A stretch of DNA of 10,760 bases from Candidatus Pacearchaeota archaeon. GTDB taxonomy: Archaea; Nanoarchaeota; Nanoarchaeia; Pacearchaeales; GW2011-AR1. The translations under genes and the position numbers were made by a program. Each line of letters begins with the position of its first letter. Within the stretch, counting starts at the first letter, position 1. The stretch lies in NCBI GenBank assembly GCA_002690445.1, contig NZER01000422.1, forward strand, positions 1 to 10,760, in the 5' to 3' direction. Below the pieces are notes generated by a model. The model saw nothing but the letters and a program-made list of their open reading frames with translations, had not been told where the DNA came from and did no database searches. This document shows, in pieces, positions 1 through 4,709 of this stretch.

Positions 1-80
1 ACAAGACCCATCAACAAAATCGGAGCTGACCACAACGCCTTCAAACCCCTAAAATCATCTACCCTATCTTTGATTTTCAT
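1..80 (-). CDS. partial small protein with hydrophobic N-terminal segment
   Basis: The last gene of the minus-strand run is cut by the window edge; only 26 residues are visible, beginning MKIKDRVDDFRG and running into a hydrophobic stretch (SAPILLMGL) that could be a membrane segment. The ATG at 80 is the first standard start, but the strong GGAGGTG at 100-106 is about 19 bases upstream of it, which is long. An in-frame ATT at 95 would give normal spacing and add five residues (IETVF), so a non-standard start is possible. It directly follows the gene ending at 91. No family can be assigned. Confidence 0.5.
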   Translation of the reverse strand, partial: MKIKDRVDDFRGLKALWSAPILLMGL

Positions 81-90
81 AAATACTGTT

Positions 91-345
91 TCAATCTTGC
101 ACCTCCTTTACAATATAGTTTTCAACTTTAATTGCATTTTCTTTAATTTCTTTTACATATACATCTCCAATCTCAAAACTTCCAAAAGTAAATGGACTTT
201 TTACTGCACACATCCATCTGGCATAAAGTTTATTATCATCTGCTTGCCATTTCTTTAAAACTCTCCATTCCCAACTTCCATCTGGCGTTTGCCAGATTTC
301 GTATGGGTTATCTTTTTTTCTTTCCTTCAAACATTCATTTTTCAT
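91..345 (-). CDS. small tryptophan-rich conserved-looking protein
   Basis: This 84-residue soluble protein has a charged N-terminus and a compact aromatic core (NPYEIWQ, GSWEWRVLKKWQ, YARWMCAVKSP), then a GDVYVKEIKENA tail. The pattern resembles small single-domain proteins that recur in archaeal viruses and phages, but that is from memory and no function is known to me. The ATG lies in an ATGA overlap with the stop of the upstream gene, and AAAGGAGG precedes it at normal spacing, so both the start and co-translation are well supported. It sits in the run led by the DruA-like gene. Confidence 0.75.
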   Translation of the reverse strand: MKNECLKERKKDNPYEIWQTPDGSWEWRVLKKWQADDNKLYARWMCAVKSPFTFGSFEIGDVYVKEIKENAIKVENYIVKEVQD

Positions 346-530
346 TTTAATTTGCCTCCTTTAGGTTTTTCATATGAATCCTCCTTCATATATTCATCCA
401 AATTTTTGTTCTTTTTTGATTCTTTGTAGGGGATTTTATTATTAAAGGTAAATTTTTTCTCACTCTTATTCCCCAATCCTTTTTTTATTTTAGAATGGTC
501 ACCCCGTAACCATTCGTCTCTAATAGTCAT
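342..530 (-). CDS. 62-residue lysine-rich hypothetical protein
   Basis: The protein starts MTIRDEWLRGDHSK and is strongly basic in the middle (KKNKNLDEYMKED, PKGGKLK). No domain is recognised. The frame stays open upstream to 614, but the chosen start at 530 forms an ATGA overlap with the stop of the DruA-like gene and has AAAAAGGAG about eight bases before it. The longer version would overlap the DruA-like gene by some 90 bases without a better ribosome binding site. Its own stop overlaps the ATG of the next gene in the same way, so it is a middle cistron of a coupled run. Confidence 0.75.
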   Translation of the reverse strand: MTIRDEWLRGDHSKIKKGLGNKSEKKFTFNNKIPYKESKKNKNLDEYMKEDSYEKPKGGKLK

Positions 531-1246
531 TTTGTTAACTCCTTTTTCCAATAACGATGTAAGGGTTTCACAAATATTAATTTGGGGGAGGTACTCCCTA
601 TGACTACTTTCCACATTGAATTATCTCGTTTACCATCTATTTCCATAAATTTTTGAACCACTTGGTCGGTAGAAGTAACATCTTTTTCCTTCTTCCATTC
701 AAATTGACATCCTTTTGTTTTTCCTATTTGGGTCCAACCACTTGATTTATAACAGACCCCAGTATAAGGTGGTTCGACTAAAGTTTCAATTAAAACTAAT
801 TTATCTCCATATTTCTTCTTCCATTCCTTTTGAATTTCTTTACAAAATAAACTAATTATTTTACTTGAATATTTTGTTTTTTCTAATAAACAATATCTCC
901 AATTAGTACAGGTTTTTACAAGATTTCTTAATCGTTGTTCTTTATTCCATCCAATAAAATCGTCACGTGATTTCATTGCCATTACACTTGAACCTACTCC
1001 AATTGCCCCTATATAGTCTCCATTACATTTAATTAACCAGTTTATTTGACGACCCAGGAGATTTGTATGTGGTTTGTAAGTATGATAATTTTTAACTATT
1101 TGGTCAAAATTAAAACGTTGAGTTGGATTTTCTACCAATTCTAAAACAATGCGGACTTCAGGATTTGAACCCAAATCTTCTGATTGGAAATCAGATGTCT
1201 TACCAGTCTTACACCAAGTCCGCATATTTGTTTGATTATTATTCAT
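527..1246 (-). CDS. DruA-like (DUF4338) protein with a tRNA gene in its 5' coding region
   Basis: This 239-residue frame matches my memory of the DUF4338 family, named after DruA of the Druantia antiphage system. Key blocks are NYHTY...LLGRQINWLI (53-72), AIGVGSS (81-87), DFIGW (96-100), NLVKTCTNWRYCLL (108-121), LIETLVEP (152-159), GVCYKSSGW (163-171) and the C-terminal KLIFVKPLH (222-230). DruA's biochemical role is, as far as I know, unsettled. The protein is shorter than bacterial DruA and consists almost only of the core. The ATG at 1246 overlaps the upstream stop as ATGA, which supports translation from there. Residues about 8-33 are then encoded by a complete tRNA-Gly sequence. No ATG lies between the tRNA and the core motifs, so the alternative is a TTG or ATT start just after the tRNA, without a visible ribosome binding site. 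No other Druantia component is present. Family call fairly sure, start uncertain. Confidence 0.75.
   Translation of the reverse strand: MNNNQTNMRTWCKTGKTSDFQSEDLGSNPEVRIVLELVENPTQRFNFDQIVKNYHTYKPHTNLLGRQINWLIKCNGDYIGAIGVGSSVMAMKSRDDFIGWNKEQRLRNLVKTCTNWRYCLLEKTKYSSKIISLFCKEIQKEWKKKYGDKLVLIETLVEPPYTGVCYKSSGWTQIGKTKGCQFEWKKEKDVTSTDQVVQKFMEIDGKRDNSMWKVVIGSTSPKLIFVKPLHRYWKKELTK
1150..1223 (-). tRNA. tRNA-Gly(UCC)
   Basis: On the minus strand the sequence folds as a tRNA: a perfect 7-bp acceptor stem (GCGGACT with AGTCCGC) and discriminator A at 1150; a perfect 5-bp anticodon stem (TCTGA/TCAGA) with loop TTTCCAA, giving anticodon UCC with U33; and a T arm with loop TTCAAAT closed by G-C. T8, A14 and the GG of the D loop are present. 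The D arm is the weak part: with standard numbering one of four pairs is a G-G mismatch and the D loop is long. CCA is not encoded. It lies wholly inside the reading frame of the DruA-like gene, on the same strand. It should read GGA, the main glycine codon of the window. Confidence 0.85.
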
Positions 1247-1398
1247 CTTTTTTGTCTACTTTCCCAAAATTCTATTAATTCTTTTACTCGTTTTTTATCT
1301 TTTGGTTTCTCATTTTCTAAATCTCTTTTTGGAAGAGATTTTTTCATTTTATTCTTTAAATTTTGTCTAATTTTGTATTTTTTTGATGGAATTGCCAT
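1243..1398 (-). CDS. 51-residue basic hypothetical protein
   Basis: The protein (MAIPSKKYKIRQNLKNK... ending FWESRQKR) is very rich in lysine and arginine and probably helical in its second half (KKRVKELIEFWESRQ). Its ATG overlaps the stop of the upstream gene as TGATG, and its own stop overlaps the ATG of the DruA-like gene as ATGA. This coupling on both sides is the main evidence that it is real. The charge suggests nucleic-acid contact, but this is only inference. Confidence 0.65.
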   Translation of the reverse strand: MAIPSKKYKIRQNLKNKMKKSLPKRDLENEKPKDKKRVKELIEFWESRQKR

Positions 1399-1580
1399 CA
1401 TTTAAATCCTTTAATTTTATATTTTTTACAAATTTTTTTATTTAACAAAATTCTTGTTGATTTTCCTATATTTTTAGAGAAAAACTCTTGGTCTTCAATA
1501 TATTTATCTGTATTTTTACTATAATCATACTTTTCAAGTCGTATTATAGTTTTTAGCAATTTTTGATATTTTTTATCCAT
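1398..1580 (-). CDS. 60-residue basic hypothetical protein, first gene of the DruA-like run
   Basis: The protein starts MDKKYQKLLKTIIRLEKYDYSKN and ends in a lysine-rich tail (NKKICKKYKIKGFK). It has no recognised domain. GGAG at 1589-1592 sits about eight bases before the ATG. It follows a noncoding block with a TATA-like element, and its stop overlaps the next start as TGATG, so it heads the coupled cistrons that include the DruA-like gene. Confidence 0.65.
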   Translation of the reverse strand: MDKKYQKLLKTIIRLEKYDYSKNTDKYIEDQEFFSKNIGKSTRILLNKKICKKYKIKGFK

Positions 1581-1595
1581 TATAGTTCTCCAATA

Positions 1596-1654
1596 TATAC
1601 TTTTTCAGGAAAAAATGACAAAGTTTGGGGGGTAGACATGATATGTATATATAG
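1596..1654 (-). promoter_or_regulatory. candidate promoter of the DruA-like gene run
   Basis: On the minus strand CTATATATAC (1654-1645) is a plausible archaeal TATA box; a start about 25 bases downstream would leave a leader of roughly 40 bases with GGAG before the ATG at 1580. A second AT-rich element, AAAAAGTATA (1605-1596), lies closer to the gene. The TATA candidate is also part of the inner stem of the large hairpin, so promoter and hairpin functions cannot be separated by eye. Confidence 0.4.
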
Positions 1655-1691
1655 TTTACATATATACATAGGTAGTTACCCCCCCAAACTT
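1621..1691. repeat. 71-bp two-tier inverted repeat with G6/C7 arms
   Basis: Outer arms AAGTTTGGGGGG (1621-1632) and CCCCCCAAACTT (1680-1691) pair perfectly over 12 bp. An inner AT-rich stem (1642-1652 with 1660-1670, 11 bp, loop AGTTTAC) shares exactly the same centre at 1656. The two stems are separated by unpaired flanks of nine bases each. A G6/C7 run is striking in such AT-rich DNA. It lies between the helicase gene and the DruA-like run. It could be a replication origin element, a recombination or integration site, or an RNA hairpin. Confidence 0.85.
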
Positions 1692-1700
1692 AAACACTTT

Positions 1701-1730
1701 ATTATTATTTATTATATTATTATTTATTAT
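1701..1730. repeat. two tandem copies of a 15-bp AT-only repeat
   Basis: ATTATTATTTATTAT occurs at 1701-1715 and again, unchanged, at 1716-1730, followed by a partial third copy reaching the stop codon of the helicase gene. The stretch has no G or C. Such blocks often serve as DNA-unwinding elements beside origins; on the minus strand it would also be the 3' untranslated region of the helicase message. Its position next to the G/C-armed hairpin makes a joint role plausible. Confidence 0.8.
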
Positions 1731-1738
1731 ATTATTTA

Positions 1739-3319
1739 TCATATTTCTTCTTTCATTATATTTTTTAATCTTATTTCCATATTACTTATTATTCTACTCC
1801 AAATTTCTCTACAATTCATATAATCTTGTTCATTTGCTTCAAAACTTTCATCTTTCTCACACAAACATCTTAATTTAACTAATCCATCAATCAAACAAAA
1901 TAAATGATGTTTATATCTTGCTAAATAGATACTTCTTATATCAACAAAAGGATTTTCTTCCATATCTTCTCCAAGTTTAAATAATCCTTCATCAAATATA
2001 GAATTTACTTCTTCTTTATCAAATTTAGATTTAAAATTATTCATATAATCATATATTGAAATAAATAAATCCCTATCTAAATTTAAAGTAGTTTTTTCTA
2101 ATTCTGTTTCATCTTTTTCAGCTACAAAATTAAAATGTTTTCTGTTTTGATAAAATACAATTAAACGGGATAAAAAACTTTTATCTATTTTATTAGTTAA
2201 ACGAGTCATATCACTTGTTCCATAAACTGGATTAGAAGCTGTTATTAATTTAGCAGTCATTTTTCCTTTAAAACTATAATTTCCACTACCAAAATTTCTT
2301 ATTTTATGTTCAAGAAGAGGATTTAAAGCTGCAAGTTGAGGTTCTCTTTCTTCAACAGGAATTCTAACTAAAATTCTTAAAAATTCGTCTACACAACAAA
2401 TTCTATTACTTTTAATTAAATCTCCTGTTTGAATACTTGTAGTGGACCTAAAACTTGGAATAAGAGATTTCATAGTACTACAACTTCCATCTGTTATTTC
2501 ATTATTTTCATCAAATTTCCAATGTAAACATTCCATAACTTTACTTTTTCCACTTCCTTGAGGACCAATAATAAGTAAATGCATTGGATAAGGACTACTA
2601 TCATATTTTGTTGAAAATAAAAAACTTATAATTAATCTTTCAAAATATTTAGGATGTGGAAAATAAGTTCCATCTGGACCACTAAAAATATAACTTAATA
2701 ATTCTTCTTCATTAAATTTTGGAAGTATTTTAAATAAATCTTTTGTATTTGTAAATTTCATAACTCTCTCCTTTGCATTGTTTACAAATATAATAGGAAG
2801 TTGAAGATTTATTCTGGTATAATTTCCAATATCTGCCATATCCCCAATTTCTATTTCCATACCCTCAATAGTATATTCAATTAAATCAAGTGGTTCTATA
2901 GAAAAAAGTAAATATTCTCTTTCTTCACTAATCATTTTATAAATATAAAAATCATAATCAAAGGTTGTAAGGATTTTATGTCTTCTATCTATTTTTTCAT
3001 TAAAGAATTTTAAAGATTTAATAATTACTTCATCTTCACCACTTCCAATTTTTTGTTCTATTAATTTTATTAAAGAAATTTTATTTAGATATTCATTTAC
3101 TTTATTTGTAACTTTTCCCCTTATAGTTTTATTTTTATTAATAACAAAGAGAATTCTATCTTTTTCTTCAAATTCCTTTTGAACTAATTGTTTAATATCC
3201 CTAAATGGATAAGGGTCATTTAATTTTACTATAGATGGTTGAAAGTCTTGAGCAGATATATTTTCAGTTGCTATTAATTGTAATTTGGTTATTAATGCCT
3301 CTTTTTCTAATTTTTCCAT
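1739..3319 (-). CDS. divergent MCM-like replicative helicase (AAA+ ATPase)
   Basis: This 526-residue protein carries an MCM-type AAA+ core: Walker A GPQGSGKS (252-259), Walker B RICCVDEF (306-313, compare MCM CCIDEF), sensor 1 ITASNPVYG (359-367) and the arginine-finger region FLSRLIVFY (382-390, compare LSRFDL). It should unwind DNA at the element's origin, probably as a hexameric ring. It differs from cellular MCM: the P-loop is a classical GSGKS rather than the usual AKS form, and the first 262 residues contain no cysteine, so the N-terminal zinc finger is absent. The N-terminal 200 residues are unassigned. The ATG overlaps the HNH gene stop as TAATG and GGGAG precedes it. Replication origin signals may lie just beyond its 3' end. 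Confidence 0.87.
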   Translation of the reverse strand: MEKLEKEALITKLQLIATENISAQDFQPSIVKLNDPYPFRDIKQLVQKEFEEKDRILFVINKNKTIRGKVTNKVNEYLNKISLIKLIEQKIGSGEDEVIIKSLKFFNEKIDRRHKILTTFDYDFYIYKMISEEREYLLFSIEPLDLIEYTIEGMEIEIGDMADIGNYTRINLQLPIIFVNNAKERVMKFTNTKDLFKILPKFNEEELLSYIFSGPDGTYFPHPKYFERLIISFLFSTKYDSSPYPMHLLIIGPQGSGKSKVMECLHWKFDENNEITDGSCSTMKSLIPSFRSTTSIQTGDLIKSNRICCVDEFLRILVRIPVEEREPQLAALNPLLEHKIRNFGSGNYSFKGKMTAKLITASNPVYGTSDMTRLTNKIDKSFLSRLIVFYQNRKHFNFVAEKDETELEKTTLNLDRDLFISIYDYMNNFKSKFDKEEVNSIFDEGLFKLGEDMEENPFVDIRSIYLARYKHHLFCLIDGLVKLRCLCEKDESFEANEQDYMNCREIWSRIISNMEIRLKNIMKEEI

Positions 3320-3780
3320 TATTTAATTCTCCCAAATTTATGTTTATCTTTTGAATGAACTATTTTATGACAATCTTCACAAAGAGTTATACAATTTTCT
3401 TTATCAAATTGTAAACTTCTATTTTGAGTTACATAAATTATATGATGAACTTCTAATTGTTTAGTTAAATAATAATCTTCATTTCTATTAAATTCACAAT
3501 GTTGACATTTATAATTATCTCTTCGAAGAATTTCTTGTTTAAAATTCATCCATCTTTGTTGAAAAGAAATTCTTGAATTTGAACTAAACATTTTTTCAAT
3601 AGAAATATGAGATTCATCTTTAAAAATATTATGAATTAAATTCCACCCTTGTCCACATTTAAAATACATCTCACATTTACTATTTTTACAAACCATTCCT
3701 TCATTTCTTTTTTGTAATTTATTTTTACATAAAGGACATTTAGATTTTTTTTCTAAAATTTGTTTTTTAAATTCATCCAT
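3319..3780 (-). CDS. HNH endonuclease with N-terminal zinc ribbon
   Basis: The 153-residue protein has a zinc-ribbon-like start (C15xxC18, C31, C36, C42) and a C-terminal HNH domain: C92xxC95, EVHH (110-113), N129, C134xxC137H138 and H142. These are the metal-binding and catalytic positions of HNH nucleases, so it should cut or nick DNA. It stands between a tiny zinc-ribbon gene and the MCM-like helicase, overlapping the latter by one base. That context suggests a role in replication initiation, resolution or host DNA attack rather than a stray homing enzyme, though a homing role cannot be excluded. The frame and all key residues are intact. Confidence 0.88.
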   Translation of the reverse strand: MDEFKKQILEKKSKCPLCKNKLQKRNEGMVCKNSKCEMYFKCGQGWNLIHNIFKDESHISIEKMFSSNSRISFQQRWMNFKQEILRRDNYKCQHCEFNRNEDYYLTKQLEVHHIIYVTQNRSLQFDKENCITLCEDCHKIVHSKDKHKFGRIK

Positions 3781-3784
3781 TATT

Positions 3785-3913
3785 TTATACCCATCCCCTC
3801 TTTTTATGATAACAGTTTAAACAAAGATATTTTTTATTTTTGGTTTGAATTAAACTATCAACCCATTTTTTACACTTTGAACAAACTCCCCCATTTATAC
3901 TTGGAAAACTCAT
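3785..3913 (-). CDS. 42-residue zinc-ribbon protein
   Basis: A very short gene encodes MSFPSINGGVCSKCKKW... with CxxC near residue 11 and a second CxxC (CLNC) near residue 31, a typical four-cysteine zinc ribbon followed by a basic tail (YHKKRGW). GAGG lies before the ATG, inside the end of the upstream gene, and only four bases separate the two genes. The HNH gene starts a few bases after its stop. It is probably a small DNA-binding or partner protein of the replication unit. Confidence 0.75.
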   Translation of the reverse strand: MSFPSINGGVCSKCKKWVDSLIQTKNKKYLCLNCYHKKRGWV

Positions 3914-3917
3914 TTAT

Positions 3918-4154
3918 TTATTCCTCTTTTTTTTCACGTTCTTCAATCATCTCTTCAGTTAAATGTGTTGGTTCTGGTTTTAAATTTTCCAAACTTTTTT
4001 TATCTTCTACTATTTTTTTAATCCTTTCCAAAGCCGCAGTTCTCATAAAATTACTAATATTTCTATTTTCACCCTTTGCGAATTTCATTATTAGTTTTTT
4101 TTCTTCAGGTTTAACTACCACTTGAATAAATTCGTCTAATTTTTCTTCTGTCAT
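3918..4154 (-). CDS. ribbon-helix-helix type regulator
   Basis: This 78-residue protein has the layout of RHH regulators: a short beta strand (FIQVVVKPEE, residues 9-18), helix one (KKLIMKFAKG), an NISNFMRTAALERI helix two, then a highly acidic tail (residues about 50-78). RHH proteins bind operators as dimers. The start has a strong GGAGGT six to seven bases upstream and its own TATA box. As the first gene of the unit with the HNH and helicase genes it is likely an autoregulator of replication functions. A plasmid copy-control or antitoxin-like role is an alternative; no toxin partner is seen. Confidence 0.75.
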   Translation of the reverse strand: MTEEKLDEFIQVVVKPEEKKLIMKFAKGENRNISNFMRTAALERIKKIVEDKKSLENLKPEPTHLTEEMIEEREKKEE

Positions 4155-4157
4155 TTT

Positions 4158-4208
4158 GACCTCCTATATGTCATAAAATATAAGAAAGTTATAATGATTT
4201 ATATAGTT
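4158..4208 (-). promoter_or_regulatory. promoter and strong ribosome binding site of the RHH-HNH-helicase unit
   Basis: On the minus strand TATATAAA (4205-4198) forms a good archaeal TATA box, and GGAGGTC (4164-4158) lies just before the ATG at 4154. The spacing fits a transcript starting near 4175 with a short leader. This separates the unit from the two small genes upstream. Confidence 0.55.
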
Positions 4209-4231
4209 ATATATACTTAAGAATATACTTT

Positions 4232-4435
4232 TTAGTTTTTAGTAATAAATCCCGATGAATACCTAATAGTTTTAGTTATAGTGTCGTTTAAAACGTTTAA
4301 TTTAAATTTTTCTCCTCTTCTAATCTTAAACACTATCCCTCTGCATTTTGAGCAGAATAAAGCGTCTTTACGTGTATATTTATCAAACACTTCAAGACAT
4401 AAAGCACAATGCTTATGTTTTATATTACTCACCAT
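4232..4435 (-). CDS. 67-residue zinc-ribbon protein
   Basis: The protein contains HCALC (residues 9-13) and FCSKC (27-31), a four-cysteine zinc ribbon, followed by a basic region (KIRRGEKFKLN) and a C-terminal tail. It probably binds nucleic acid. Its ATG overlaps the stop of the upstream 47-residue gene (ATGGTGA), and no separate ribosome binding site is visible, so it is likely translated by coupling. It ends 78 bases before the next minus-strand gene. Confidence 0.7.
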   Translation of the reverse strand: MVSNIKHKHCALCLEVFDKYTRKDALFCSKCRGIVFKIRRGEKFKLNVLNDTITKTIRYSSGFITKN

Positions 4436-4572
4436 TTTTTTTGTTTACTAAAATGCTTTCCAAGTTCAATTAATTTCTCACATTCATCAGGAAATAAAGC
4501 CATAATAGAACAGATTTCCTTTACACTTTTATTTTTTTCCCACAATTTCCAAACCTCTTTAATTTGTTTCAT
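4429..4572 (-). CDS. 47-residue helical protein, possibly HTH-like
   Basis: The short protein (MKQIKEVWKLWEKNKS...HFSKQKKW) looks all-helical; KSVKEICSIMALFPDECEKLIELG could form a small helix-turn-helix. It lies first in the minus-strand half, directly after a TATA-like element so close that the message may be leaderless; no ribosome binding site is seen. Its stop overlaps the next start. Its place beside the divergent promoter region suggests a regulator, but that is inference. Confidence 0.6.
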   Translation of the reverse strand: MKQIKEVWKLWEKNKSVKEICSIMALFPDECEKLIELGKHFSKQKKW

Positions 4573-4588
4573 TATGGTAAATTTATAA

Positions 4589-4600
4589 TATTTTTAAACT
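4589..4600 (-). promoter_or_regulatory. TATA-like element of the leftward early genes
   Basis: On the minus strand AGTTTAAAAATA sits about 17-28 bases before the ATG at 4572. With archaeal TATA-to-start spacing of about 25 bases, transcription would begin at or near the start codon, in line with the lack of a ribosome binding site. Confidence 0.4.
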
Positions 4601-4603
4601 ATA

Positions 4604-4641
4604 TAATACTTACTTTAAAAACTTAAAAGTTTTAAGTATTA
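4604..4641. promoter_or_regulatory. inverted-repeat operator candidate in the main divergent region
   Basis: TAATACTTA (4604-4612) and TAAGTATTA (4633-4641) form a 9-bp inverted repeat; within it AAAACTT (4618-4624) and AAGTTTT (4627-4633) form a second, off-centre palindrome. The element lies between the TATA boxes of the leftward and rightward units, where a repressor such as the RHH protein could control both. Confidence 0.45.
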
Positions 4642-4653
4642 GGTTATAACTAA

Positions 4654-4698
4654 CTATTTAAATGTCAAATATTGACCATAATGAAACTAATTGGAGGT
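4654..4698 (+). promoter_or_regulatory. promoter and ribosome binding site of the S-layer gene
   Basis: CTATTTAAATG (4654-4664) is a TATA-like box; a start about 25 bases downstream leaves a short leader with GGAGGT at 4693-4698. The site is 11 bases from the ATG at 4710, slightly long. Confidence 0.5.
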
Positions 4699-4709
4699 AA
4701 AAAAATAAA

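Noticed and set aside
342..614. Longer version of the 62-residue gene starting at 614
   Set aside because: It would overlap the DruA-like gene by about 90 bases; the start at 530 has a good ribosome binding site and the ATGA overlap.
527..1246. SSV-type tyrosine integrase, suggested by the tRNA overlap
   Set aside because: No Arg...HxxR...Tyr pattern of tyrosine recombinases is visible; the conserved blocks fit DUF4338 instead.
1701..1740. CRISPR-like array
   Set aside because: The repeats are directly tandem, AT-only and without spacers.
1563..1823. Plus-strand open frame across the hairpin and AT repeat
   Set aside because: It is composed of low-complexity Ile/Tyr/His runs from the repeat, has no ribosome binding site and overlaps the helicase gene end on the other strand.
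3760..4125. 121-codon plus-strand open frame opposite the RHH and zinc-ribbon genes
   Set aside because: Its Phe/Ser/Leu-rich sequence is the typical antisense of Lys/Glu-rich genes; the minus-strand genes have good starts and recognisable motifs.
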